Made by a program: the position numbers and the translations under genes
Shown here: positions 31,170 through 42,144 of the stretch, piece after piece
Position numbering within the stretch: the first letter of the stretch is position 1
Layout: every line of letters begins with the position of its first letter
From: Metellina segmentata
Lineage: Eukaryota > Arthropoda > Arachnida > Araneae > Tetragnathidae
DNA: 64,000 nt
NCBI GenBank assembly: GCA_947359465.1
Contig: OX375877.1
Location: forward strand, 27,167,235 to 27,231,234
Reading direction: 5' to 3'
The notes under the pieces: model-generated
The model's input: only the letters and a program-made list of their open reading frames with translations
Told to the model about the DNA's origin: nothing
The model's database searches: none

Positions 31170-32299
31170 TGTTAAGCCGTGTTTACAACGGAGAGTTGTA
31201 AATATCCACCCCCCCCCCCTTTTTGGGGCGAAGGCGTTTTACGTTCCCCTATGCTGAACCCTTTTGACCCTTTTATCGAACCAATCCGCTGTAAACATTT
31301 TGTCGACTTAATCGGCAACACCAAGGGGTGAGCATTTTTCTTACCCCTTAGTAGAGAAGAGTGATCACTATTCATCACGCCATTTTAATCGAATAGGTCA
31401 CTTCACTAACAGCTTGGCGGGAGATGTGGTCAAGGCAACGATGGGGGCAAAATGTCACAACGAGCGAACAAAAGATTTCGTGAGCGACCACAGGATGCCA
31501 AAGGGCAGAAGGGAGCGTTGATTGTCAAGCAATACCAAAAGGTGACGTAATGGGGAAGCATTTTCATCCGAAATTTCGTTCCCGAGAGATGCCCTTCCAA
31601 ACGTTTCAATCCTTTGATTTTTACCGACTTCTGGTGGAAAACAAAATTGCAGTTGCAAACTTGCCAAACCGCCACGAGATCTGGACGACGAACTCAGTGC
31701 CGTTTCTCGGAATAGCTTCGATGTTTGGAGAGTGAGGAGTTTGCAACTCCGGTGTAAATGCGGCTTTAGAAAACATGTCAAAGGAAAAGTTAAGACAACA
31801 GTGAAAGGGAACGGTTATTGCTCAATGAAATTCTTGAATCACCAGTTCCGCAACTTGCTCTCTAAGCGAGAACTTTCCTTATGTAAGTGGCTTTCATTAA
31901 ATACTTCGCAGGAGTTTTCCGGAATTTAGCATATTTTCAGATTCGCATTTGAATCGCCGAACCACTGAGGTGTTAAATTATTCAGATAAAATCCCAAGTA
32001 GAGGACACAAGTGATCATTGAAGCGTTTTTGGATTTTGCATAATCCGAACCCGTGCCTTTCTCCCTTGACTCTGATTTCACCCCACCGATTAGGAAGGGC
32101 GGTTTTTTTTTTTTGTCTTTCTCCCACCAAACCCTTCCGACAAGTTGGAACAGATGCACCCAACGCTCCGGCTGCTCGAATGTTTCGAAGTTGGAAAGAA
32201 GATAAAGAGATTTTGAATAGTTCGACGCGGGGAACTTGGTGTCGTGCTAAATACAATGGATCAGAATAATCATTTATCATATCTTGAATGAGAAATACG
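31170..32299. other. Balanced-composition interval without a recognised gene
   Basis: Less AT-rich than its surroundings, with overlapping frames of 65-108 codons on both strands, none with a domain. The part 31650-31770 is a dispersed repeat shared with 42885-43005 (GGAATAGCTTCGATGTTTGGA). No splice-site pattern stands out. Confidence 0.35.
31650..31770 (+). repeat. Dispersed 120-bp repeat (pair with 42885-43005)
   Basis: TTGCAAACTTGCCAAACCGC, CGAGATCTGGACG, TGCCGTTTCTCGGAATAGCT and TCGATGTTTGGAG are in the same order as in the second copy. Family unknown. Confidence 0.6.
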
Positions 32300-32510
32300 A
32301 AAATCTTTATATTTTATTGGGTTTTTTTGTGACTCAAGGACCATATTTTGAGATGCTGTGCCATACAAGACATACATCAAGTAATGGACATACACACACA
32401 GTGAAAATATTAATAACACAGCCGAGATAATTGCACCGAAGGGAGGAATGGAGGAACTGCCGCCTACAACTCGCAAGTTGCTAGCGTAGTAGGCATATCC
32501 ACTGAGCCAT
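32300..32510 (-). mobile_element. SINE4 copy, tRNA-derived head
   Basis: The minus strand begins with TCATGGCTCAGTGGATATGC (A-box-like) and a weak B box (AGTTGTAGGCGGC), then TCACTGTGTGTGTATGTCC, ATTACTTGATGTATGTCTTG. The body matches 13150-13300 and 56540-56720. Target duplications were not resolved. Confidence 0.5.
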
Positions 32511-32574
32511 GACTGCCCCTTTATTTTATGGATTCTTTTTTATTTTATTTGGAAAGATCGTCGGCGTAACTTTA

Positions 32575-33335
32575 ACCTTTAGATTATGGCAGGTACAACA
32601 GTTGTACATTGATCGCGCCAAGAAAGAATTTAGACTACGGCCGTTACAGCAGTTGTACCTTGGGTTGCCAACTTTTTCTGGGACAATTCCGGGACATATT
32701 GCGCAAAACTGAAATATTCAAAGTGCTAAAGGTTGTATGTCTAAAAGCTGCAATTTTCAGGAGAGGCAAAGAAAATAATTATTTCCTTATGATTTGATTC
32801 TGTTATTACATACTTTGGATTTTGTTATTAGTTTATTGGATCAGCTGATGACATAATAGATTTTGCCACCTGATGGACATCACAAAATGCCACATATAAC
32901 AATAATAAAAGAAAAATAGCATTTTTAACTTATTACCTTTTGGTCTTTAAGTGACGATATATAGTATTGACTTGGGATAGTAGGGGAACGGGACGATTGA
33001 TGGACACGAAGTCATGTGCAATAGAAAGAATTATTTTGGAGTGTTGGTGATTTTATTATTATTTTTTTAAGACTCGCCCCGGGTGCGCTCACCAGAGGCT
33101 TAGATCACCTATGTGTTGGCGAGTGTTGGCATTTGTGTTGGCGATATTGGTCGATACCTTTCTCTGAAATTCCGGGATAATTTAACATTTCACCGGGATT
33201 CTGAACAGCAATTTCAATTCCGGTACAATCCCGGACGTTGGCAAACCTAGTTGTACTTTGCAAGTTTATAAGAATCGACCCAATATATAATCGCGCTTGT
33301 TATATCTATAGCCCTAGTCAAAAGGTTAAATATCA
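32575..33335 (+). repeat. RepB copy 2, split by a hAT element
   Basis: TTAGATTATGGCAGGTACAA, TTTAGACTACGGCC and CAGCAGTTGTACCTT before 32660, then TTATAAGAATCGACCCAA and ATATCTATAGCCCTAGTCAA after 33258. Together they rebuild the order of RepB copy 1. Confidence 0.7.
32660..33249 (+). mobile_element. hAT-type non-autonomous element, 590 bp
   Basis: The flanking 8-bp duplications are GTTGTACC (32652-32659) and GTTGTACT (33250-33257). The termini TTGGGTTGCCAAC and, inverted, TAGGTTTGCCAAC form the inverted repeats, each followed by CCGGGA words. The RepB copy at 30810-30970 shows the site empty. It is non-coding. A second, truncated copy (41958-42144) lacks a stretch around 33055-33140, so that stretch may be a later insertion. 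Confidence 0.8.
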
Positions 33336-33583
33336 GAACTAGATATTACTAGCAGAATTTCGGCCTTTGCTCGGATTGAATTGGTTGTAATTGATCGGAA
33401 TATTATTCAATGTAATTCCTATGTGGATTTTGAATTATCCTTAGCCCCTCTGCAGACCCAATGCAAATCGAATAGGGATCGATTTTTCTCGCAAGATTCT
33501 AAAGAATGAGTGAACCAAATGCAGTGTGCATTGATCAAATCGTGTAGATTTGTAGAGTACAGACAGACACCAATTCTGAATAA

Positions 33584-33678
33584 CCCTCCAAGTGGTTGTC
33601 TTTATGAGGAATCTCGTCATTAGCAAAACAGATCAGATCTTGATGGACGAGATATCTCGTCGAAACCATTTAGCAGGT
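33584..33678 (+). mobile_element. TTAA-family MITE, short
   Basis: CCCTCCAAGTGGTTGTCTTT after ATAA, one subrepeat GATCTTGATGGACGAGATAT with CTCGTCGAAACC, then an eroded right end AGCAGGTTGAA. About 95 bp. Confidence 0.65.
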
Positions 33679-33679
33679 T

Positions 33680-36100
33680 GAAAAGAAAGATTGAAAGTAA
33701 AAAATATGCATTTGAATGAATAAAATATGCCCGGAAAAATTAAATAAACTCTGGATATGAAAGATTTAACTGTCGTAAAAACATTTACAAGCATTCTACT
33801 TTGATACGAATAATTTATACGAATACTCATCGAACCACTTTATTCAAGTTTCTTAAGTTGATATCATGAGCACACTGTCATTGTTTGTTTTGTTTTAATG
33901 TAGTTGGAAAATAAGAACTGAGCTCAAAATGAAGTTTGAAATTTACAGAACGTCTTCATGAAACATTGAAAATAGAGTAATGAATATTAATTTTTTAATC
34001 ATAGATCTCCAAACGCACAATTAGGTAGCAAGTAAAAATAATTAATATAAAATGTAATGCAGAAGAGTAATTAAGTTTGGTCTGTGGATCTAAGGTTGTG
34101 TTTTTTTAATAAAACGATTAATTAAAAGATTAATAATTGTTTTTATGATACGAAAAGTGAGAATCTGATATATTAGTACAATATTATTTGAAAAACTTTT
34201 CAAAACTTTAGACTGATACTTCATGCAGTGTAACATTTTTCTCTTGAATTTGAAATTTAATTTTCCCCTCTAATCTTGATAGCCATTTTTCTCAAACCTT
34301 AACGGAAATTGAAAAGAGGGTTATGAACAGTATATAATTATTCATTATTTTATCTTGTCATGAACTATAGTCAATTTTGTTTTCCACTTGCTTAGTAGTG
34401 TATTATCATATGAACAAAAGTTAAATAAAAGATACTGAAGGAGAAATTGTTTTCTTTTCAAAATCAACAAATTTGAAACGTTCTTAGTAGTGTATTTTCA
34501 AATGCATAAAAGTTATAAAAAAGGTACTGAACGAGAAAATATTTTCTTATTAATCGAAATCAACAAAATACCTTATTATTCTTGACATGTAAAACGTGAT
34601 AAAATCTTCAAACGACTAGTTACACATCGACATTAGAAAAATATACAAAACAAACGATTCATTTGATTTCGATTCGGAGTTGCAAAGTTGAAATCGATTT
34701 CATCTGCTATGTAAAAAAAATCGAGATCATTTCGATGTTGGTGGAAAAGAACGAGATTACTTTTGAGTAATGAATCAGCTTAAATCCTTATCGATCTTTT
34801 GCTTATGACGCCCACACAATTTGGTGAATAATGAATGAATTGTAGAATAGAATATGGCGTGTTAGGAAAAGTTAGAAACAAAAAATGTTAATTTGACTAA
34901 GGAGATTACAAAATCAACTGAAAATTTATTTTCCTTTCCCTTGTTAATAAAACTAAACAAGTATTTTTTTAAACCAGAATTTTGTATGGATTTAATCATG
35001 CTTTGAAGTTTTGAAACATGGTAATATTTTAAGCAAGATGTTTGTTTTGATATCATATCTTATTATTATCATTTCTATCGAAACGTCAAATTAACGCAAG
35101 CGTACGAAATGGTATTACTTCGGTATGCTTTAAAAGTAAATATTTATACATTAAAAAAAGGATAATTCGCACAAAAAACCCTCTGCTGTTTTAATGACTG
35201 TGAAGATCTGCTACCTCGAAAAAATAGTACGTTTTTGTAGAATGTGGTGGTATAGAATTTATCATTCAAAACAGTCAAGTATTGTCAAAATATTTTTCTG
35301 CATATATTCTCGTGTTTCTTAATCTCAAACTTACATATTTTACAAATAATTTTTCGAAATTACTCAAAACATTCTATTCAAGAACTTTTTACTAAACATA
35401 ATTATCATATAAAACATGTATGAAGTATGAAATTAAATAGGTTAGAGTTATTTTTACTCTGAAACTTTTCAGTGAACTTCTATGAACATACACAAATTTG
35501 GGAATCATTGACACAAAAATAATACCTTAATGCTTGTTAATAATAAATATTTATACAATTCTGTTTAAAATAATATTTTTTTTGGAGGTACGTTGAGTAG
35601 AAGTATTTTAAATTAATTTTGTGAATAATATCAGTACGTATTTGAAGTAAGGTAAATGTTATGCTTTGAACTTCTATGTCTCAAAATGTGTATTTTTCCA
35701 TAAAAGAAACATTTTTTCAAAGTCTATTCTAGTATATTAAAAAAATTTGGTTTACGAGTGCAACATGCGATATAACAAATTTTAACATAGGTATTTTTTC
35801 GATCTGCTCAGAAAGGTTCGATTTGACTGTCGAAAAGAATGAAAAATAGTCATTTAAAAAAATGAGTTGAAAGAAAAAAAATCTCAAAACTTCAAATTTT
35901 AAGTTTTTTTTTTTTACAATCCCTTTGCTAGAGTGTTTAAAGGTGTCTTCATACCCCATATGAAAAATCAAAATCAATACACATAAGATTCTGAGAAAAT
36001 GTTCCTTAAAATTTGACCATTTTAACAAAACGCAGATAGGACTGCACTGGTTCCCTCAACTGGGACTAAAAATTATTTGCATTATTGTATTGTCTCTGCG
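33680..36100. other. AT-rich interval, nothing supported
   Basis: Homopolymer-rich sequence with short frames only; two weakly similar blocks near 34388 and 34481 (CTTAGTAGTGTATT) are the only internal repetition noticed. Confidence 0.45.
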
Positions 36101-36620
36101 GGAAAATAACCTCGGCATCCCCAGTTATCAATGTCACGTTACGCGTCTACAACAACGAATAAAATAAATTCTGGCAAACACCATCAATAACGAATTTTCT
36201 CTCAGGGTTTGTGAAATATTTTAAGACCAACACAATCGATATGCAGATTCCGATATCGGAAAAGGGGAAAAATAAACTCCTTCTGCCACTACAGATTCGA
36301 TTTACCTTTATTTTTCCGATGGGGGCGATATAGGAAACAAAAAAAAATGAAGCGCAACGCCTTTGAAAGATAAAAAAACTGCGAATTCGCTTCAGATTCT
36401 GAAACAATCTTTCAACTCTTTTCTCCCCAGACATTCACTGGCACTCGTGCCCCCAACTTATCTACATGTTCCCCCTTCCTCATAATAAAAAAAAGTTTGA
36501 AAAAGAGTGCAGACACTGATGTTCCCCTGAAAAACAGTGGAACAAATCAAGTTGCGAGAAAAGAGTAAAAAGTTCCGACGCAAGCATGACATGTGCAAAC
36601 GTAATAGCAAAACCAATCCA

Positions 36621-36636
36621 CAGCGCCATCTATTGG
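36621..36636 (-). promoter_or_regulatory. CTCF-like binding site
   Basis: The minus strand reads CCAATAGATGGCGCTG, which fits the CTCF core CCASYAGRKGGCRS except for one base. It lies about 230 bases upstream of the putative transcription start of the secreted-protein gene. An insulator or promoter-proximal role is inferred. Confidence 0.4.
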
Positions 36637-36854
36637 CAGCTTTCGGTACCAGCCTTCAAAACAAAACCGGTTCTGTTGCCATTGCATTTGTAAGTAAAAA
36701 ATGGAATAAAAAATGAAGCCCACCGTACGATACGAACTGACTGATGAGAAAGATCGGGACTGTGAGGAAGGATTGGGAGAAAAGAGAAGTACGTTTTCGA
36801 TTCCTTTTAAAAAGTGGGACACACAAGTCGAGTCGTGGACGTAGGAAAGAAAAC

Positions 36855-36870
36855 TGTTTCAGTTGGTCGA
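36855..36870 (+). promoter_or_regulatory. Putative initiator (TTTCAGTTGG)
   Basis: TCAGTT with its A at 36861 matches the arthropod initiator consensus (TCAGTY). No TATA box is seen upstream at -30, and no clear DPE at +28. The sequence downstream changes to GC-balanced, exon-like composition as far as 37062. Start position is a prediction. Confidence 0.35.
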
Positions 36871-37062
36871 GGGAACTTAGTGAGTGAAAGGCGTGTGCTC
36901 CGTGGTGTGCTGCTGTGTTCGAAGAGGGGTGATCGTTTGTCGCCCTATTCATAGTTTTTCGTTTGCGCGGGTGTGGGTTCTGTGAGTCACGATGATATTT
37001 TATTCCCGGACCATCTGGTGGCCCGTCGGATGAAGTGAACGGATATCTCCCTTATCGAAAAG
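36861..37062 (+). other. Candidate 5' untranslated exon
   Basis: A GC-balanced stretch following the initiator and ending in GAAAAG|GCAAGTGA, a strong match for a GC-AG type donor (37063-37064). A weaker GT donor lies at 36982 (TTCT|GTGAGT). It contains a short upstream frame starting ATGATATTTTATTC at 36991. It would be joined to the acceptor at 38256-38257 across an intron of about 1.2 kb. The exon is inferred from composition and splice wording. Confidence 0.35.
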
Positions 37063-38257
37063 GCAAGTGATGTGAAATTGATCGTTCTAATATTCCGATA
37101 GTCGTTTTTGTTTCGAAGTTTTTTTTAAAAGATGTGTAACTTATTTTCTTTTCAATTCCATTTATTTAGCGTGCTTGTCGAATCTTTTTAAAGATAATTA
37201 TTGACAAGTCTAAAGTTTGTTCGATGTTTGAAAAGGATCAAACTTTTTCTCTTGCAGTGATATCGTTAGCCATTTTATCTTTTAAAAATAGTTTAACAGT
37301 TATGATGAGTATCTAAATTTTTTTTGTGCGCAAAGCGATATTATTTAAATGACAAACAATTTGTGTGTTTATGCTTTTTTCATTATTATTTATAGTTTTC
37401 ATTTGATATTCTAAGTTATTGGTGTAAACGAATTGTTTTCAAAGTTTGAAAAAGATGCAATTTTTTTTTCAATTCAACTAATCGTTTGTATTTGATCTTT
37501 TACAAGCCTGATTTTTTAAATTTAAAAATGAAGAAAAATTTCCCCCTTTTAATAATATTGTTTACATTTGAACTCTTAAAACACAGTTTAGAATACATTC
37601 TTAACAAGTCTGCTAAATCTGCTCAGTTTAAAAATGATGAATATTCTTTTTTGAATTCTATTTATAGTTTTCATTTGGTCTTTTCAATTAATCATTAACA
37701 AGTCTGAAATATGTAATTCTAATAGTTCAAGCATACCAAAATTAAAATACATCAATAAATAATTTATCTTACTTGAGCGTACATTTATTACACTAAAGAA
37801 AAAGATGTTAAACGAATGTATAAAACGTGGTTTTTTAGTTTTAATGAATGGATAAATAATTTTGTTCGTGATATATTTCCCGGTACACATTGTGCATGTA
37901 TCCGTTGACGTCTATTTAACACGAATTTCTGAACATTGAAATATTATTAGAGCTTTAAATTGTTGTTTACCACACGAGGATAAAACTTTCTTTATAGAGC
38001 TATTTAAAATTTTAAGCATCGGTAATCATTGGAAGAACTTTAAAGTTAAAGTTTCTGAAACATTTTGAATGTAAATTGTAGTAATTTATTCTTTTTCAAA
38101 TCATGAATTGAAGAAAATTAACCTTGAAAATAAATCATGCAGTGATTTTAAAATGACTTTCACAAAATATTGTATGAAAAATATTGGAAAACAACATTCT
38201 TCATTCAGATTGTAACGCTGTTGAAGTTGATACTTATTTTAGTTTTTGTTTTTACAG

Positions 38258-38524
38258 GACGCACTTGTGATTTGACTTTTATGAAGACGCCGAATTCTTG
38301 TGATCCTCACAATAATGCAGTGATGCACGAGAAGCTGTGATAAATCTGCATCAAGTAGTGTTCAGTGTTTTAAACTATACAAAAACTGGATTATATTTTT
38401 TAATTGTATGAGTGCAGTGTGTGCATGAACAATCATCACAAAATGAAGTGCCACAATCTTCAACTAGTCCAGATAGCAATTTTAGTAACTTTAGGATACT
38501 TCTTTAAATGTGCCTCAGGCCAAG
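38258..38524 (+). CDS. First coding exon of a secreted or membrane protein
   Basis: The exon is bounded by TTTTTGTTTTTACAG (acceptor ending 38257) and AAG|GTAAGT (donor at 38525), both near consensus. After a leader with two short upstream frames (ATG at 38280 and 38408), the frame opens at 38425 (MNNHHK) or, with better start context (CACAAAATGAA), at 38443. The peptide from the second start has a basic/polar beginning, a hydrophobic core LVQIAILVTLGYFF and a C-A-S-G-Q end that suits signal peptidase. The exon stops one base into the next codon (phase 1). No later exon was found in the window, so the protein's nature (receptor, adhesion or secreted) is unknown. A phase-1 break right after a signal peptide is common in genes for modular extracellular proteins. 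Confidence 0.7.
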
Positions 38525-40983
38525 GTAAGTTTTTTTTTCACATTTTTCATAACAATTAAAAGTTTTATAAGTATTTTCAATTAAAGAATTTGTAAACGTA
38601 AAGTTTAGGTATAAAAATTAATATGCTAAACTCTCTTGCTTTATACAGATACATTATAAAATAATTCAATCTGAAAAATGTTGTGAAGAAATTAGTTAAA
38701 TCTAAATGTAAAGTTAATTTCGACTTATTCTATAACTTCCGAGAATTTTATAGTTTGTATTAAATTTAGTTATTTTCTAAAAAGTTTATAAGTAAAACAT
38801 AAAATGCCGTAAATTTATGTACTTGAATGCGTTATTTTATAAAAATCAAACCGTTTCAATAGCTTTTTGGAATGATTTTGCGACAATAATAATTGCTCGA
38901 ATAAATCGCTTGCATTAGCTTAAAAGAACAAAAATATTGCTCAAAATTAGAAACATTTGTAGAACTTGTAAAAACATTAAAATCAAATAAATTAAATATA
39001 AGCCAATGATAGCACAAATATATATTAATTTAAAAGGCAAAAATAGACACCAAAATTACCGAATTGCTTCTTTTCAATTCTGATGAGCTTTCTTTGAGAA
39101 TCGTCACTCACGTCAAGTCTTTGTTGAGAGTCAAGGAAAAAAAAACAGATAAAAAAAACGGGGTTTGTCAAGCGTGGGAAAATTTGAGAAAGAAAGAGAA
39201 ATAATCCTCAAACAACCATTTTCGTGTTTCCTTTTCTGTCGAAACTACTGAAACAACTCAGAAAAAGTAACCAAACACCAAGTCTCATTAAAAAGGATAC
39301 ATTTTATAATAAAAACACTTTATTTTCGTTCCCTTCCATCTGTTCAGATGTATCATTACTACCCTTGATGCTGCCAGATGCGACGATGGAAATTAATATT
39401 TTCGTTCGCACGTCGTTATCGCTTGCTGTGTGTCCTCAGTGCAGTTGTTTTTCCCGATAATGCGAAAAAATACTGACTCTGCCAAACGATTTTTTAATTT
39501 AATCGTCCCACGTTTCTTCCCTGCGATGTCATTGAAATATCTCTTGTCAGCTTTGTTTCTGTTAAGAGGTTTGAAGAAAGGCGAAAATGTTTTGAATTCT
39601 TTATAATGATGATGGCGTTTTTACGGAAAGAAGTGAGATTTGATCTCTGCATTTCCAAACCCCTGTAAAATTGCTTTGTAATAGTTCTATACGAATGCAT
39701 AATTCAAGAGTAACATCAAATAGTATTGGATTAAGGGATTCGGGACTCAAAATTCTAAAATCTTCAATTTTAAAGTTTTTGTTCTGAATTTTTTCTGTGA
39801 GTATAAATTGAATTTTGAAATTATAACAACAATTTTATGGTTTCAAAACTTAATTTTTTTTAATTAAAATTTAAAAAATGTCAAAATTTTGACGTTGAGC
39901 AAAATTGATATATATTAAAATATTTTAAAACAAATGACATTTTTGCATTAATTAACTTCTAAAAGTTCATACTATAAATTGTATTCGTGATTTTTCGTTA
40001 AAACAATTAAAAGTTAAAAAAATATATTTGGTTTAATAACTGCATAAAACACATAGTATACAAAGTTCTAAAAATTAAAAAATATATATATATATATATA
40101 TATACACAATTGCTGAAGACAAATTAAGGAAATATATTTGAAAAGCAAATGTAAAAAATTGCGTTCATTTACTACAAGTAATTTTTAAGTTATATCGATT
40201 TTTACTTTGAAATCGCATTTAACACTAAAGGAGAAAAAAATGCGTTTAAAATTAGAAGGCTCGTTTTATTTGCAGCTGTCATGTTTGTAAAAAGTTGAAT
40301 ATTTCCGGTTCTACTGATGGTAGAAAAAAATTTAGGTATAATTTTAATCAAAAATATCTATATTATTTTTTAAGGTAAAAAAAATTGTACTTTTTCTTAT
40401 ATTTTGAGTCCTAGACGCCCTTAATATTTTCTTAATGGAAAGAAAAGTATTTTTATTTATTATGAAGATTTATATTTTATTTTATCCTTGGACAATTGAT
40501 TTTTAAATCCTGCTTCCAAATAAATAATTGATTTCCTTTACAAATGTAAATTTTTCTTCTTCATTGAAGAATATAGTACATACGAAAAATTAAATTACGT
40601 TAAATGTGCAGTATATTCTGTGTTTTTCTGGTTTTTTTTTGGAACAATTTGATATTGAATTCTAGAGCTACTTTCAAACTTAATTTATCTAACCGTCTTA
40701 GAATTTGGGATTAAATTTATGTTAATTAAACTAAAAAGTAGCTAGAACTAAGGTTAGTTGTTTGATTTAAATCTACATGAACTATAATTAATATAACATG
40801 ATGAAATCCATTACTCTTTTATTCAAAGATTCACCTGTAGAGTAATACTGATTTTACCACTCACTGGATTAATAACTTTTAGTCTTGGGGTATATGTTTA
40901 TAGTGATGTGCATGCTAACAGAGATAACAATAAATATATAACAGTAAATAGAATATATGTGAAAACATCGCTTAGTCCGCTTA
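38525..40983. other. Start of a long intron, AT-rich
   Basis: Sequence after the donor at 38525. It contains no recognisable exon, a short (TA)n at 40083-40104 and homopolymer-rich stretches. If the gene continues on this strand, the intron probably extends through all the repeats on the right side. Confidence 0.5.
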
Positions 40984-40987
40984 TTTA

Positions 40988-41368
40988 ACACTCCTTACGG
41001 TTATCTCGACGAGTTATCTCGTCATTAGAAAAACTGGCCAAATCTTAATGGACGAGATATATCGTCATTGGAAGAAAACTGATCAGACCTTGATAATCGT
41101 CTTCATAAAAAAATTCGGCAATATATTGATGAAATATATTTCTTCATTGGTGCAAGATTGATGATACAGTGGTAAAGAAGAACGATGCTTTATTTGTTCA
41201 CTCTACAGGTGGTTTCAATAAGATATCGCGTCCATCAAGATAAAGCCAATTTTATCAACAAGACATCTCGGCGTCAAAATATTTGTTTGTGATGACTAGA
41301 TCAAGATCTGGTCAGTTGCTCACTAATGACGATCTACCTCGTCATCGAGATCTTGGCAGTTCTGCAGG
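40988..41368. mobile_element. Two adjacent TTAA-family MITE copies, eroded
   Basis: The first starts after TTAA (40984-40987) with CACTCCTTACGGTTATCTCG and holds GGACGAGATATATCGTCATT. The second, near 41199, starts CACTCTACAGGTGGTTTCAA and ends GTTCTGCAGG before TTAA (41369-41372). Subrepeats with AGATCAAGATCTGGTCAG link both to the reference copy. Confidence 0.6.
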
Positions 41369-41372
41369 TTAA

Positions 41373-41957
41373 ACCCCATCAGTAGCCTCATAGAGCAAAC
41401 TGCAAATGTCGCTCCATAGTTGAATCTGCATAAATGTAGCGTGTCCTAGCACCCCTTAACCCCTCAAATCCATGCCTTACGGTCATGGACAGAGAGTAAT
41501 GACCCCATGCAATAACTCATTCTCATGGGGGTGGGTGAAAACCAGATAATTCGAAATGCTGGTGGTCGAGTCGAGTTGACTGCTATCACGGCCGAGCTGG
41601 AGTACGTGTAAATGATGACATCGGTTCCTAAATCGCCTCCGGTCCCTAAATCGATCTATATTATACAAGTATAACACTTTACGGGGGAAGAATCGATTCG
41701 GAATCGGAAGGGGGTCTTACCAGGCGGCGACAGGCATGAATGATATAACAAAAGGTGTAATCGATTTGGGGGAAGTTTTATTGTAATATTTAAGCGCCCG
41801 CTTTGCTATTCCGCACTACCCCTTGCTCTCTTGAGCGAGCGTCTTCACCCCCCTAATGGGGGAGATCAGACGTGGAGATTGTGAGTTGCAGTTGGTGAAA
41901 TGTTAATTAGGGAAGGCTCATTCGATATTAAACTCTGATTTGGATGGGATCGAAGAA
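41373..41957. other. Unassigned, GC-balanced interval
   Basis: More balanced composition (41400-41960), including short repeats of CTAAATCG. No frame or element is recognised. Confidence 0.35.
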
Positions 41958-42144
41958 GAGTTGCCAATCGTCCCGGGATTGAAGTTGCTGTTCATTAGTT
42001 CGGTTGAATTTCAAACTGGTCCCGGAATTACCAGAGAAAGCTATTGACCAATATCACCTACACTCCAAAATACTTCTTTATATTGCATGTGACTTCGTGT
42101 CCGTCGAACGACCGTTCCCCTCTACTATCCAAAATTAATACTAT
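41958..42144 (-). mobile_element. hAT element copy 2, truncated by a Tc1-like insertion
   Basis: The inverted match to 32920-33249 runs through GTTGCCAATCGTCCCGGGAT, TTACCAGAGAAAGC, GACTTCGTGTCCGTC and TATCCAAAATTAATACTATA. It ends at a TA where the ACACTACCC terminus of the next element begins. Confidence 0.75.

Noticed and set aside
31430..31781. Overlapping 81- and 108-codon minus-strand frames
   Set aside because: Mutually overlapping, no domain, and the region contains a dispersed repeat shared with 42885-43005.
36656..36952. 98-codon and 91-codon minus-strand frames at the promoter
   Set aside because: They lie antisense to the predicted 5' exon without domain or splice support.
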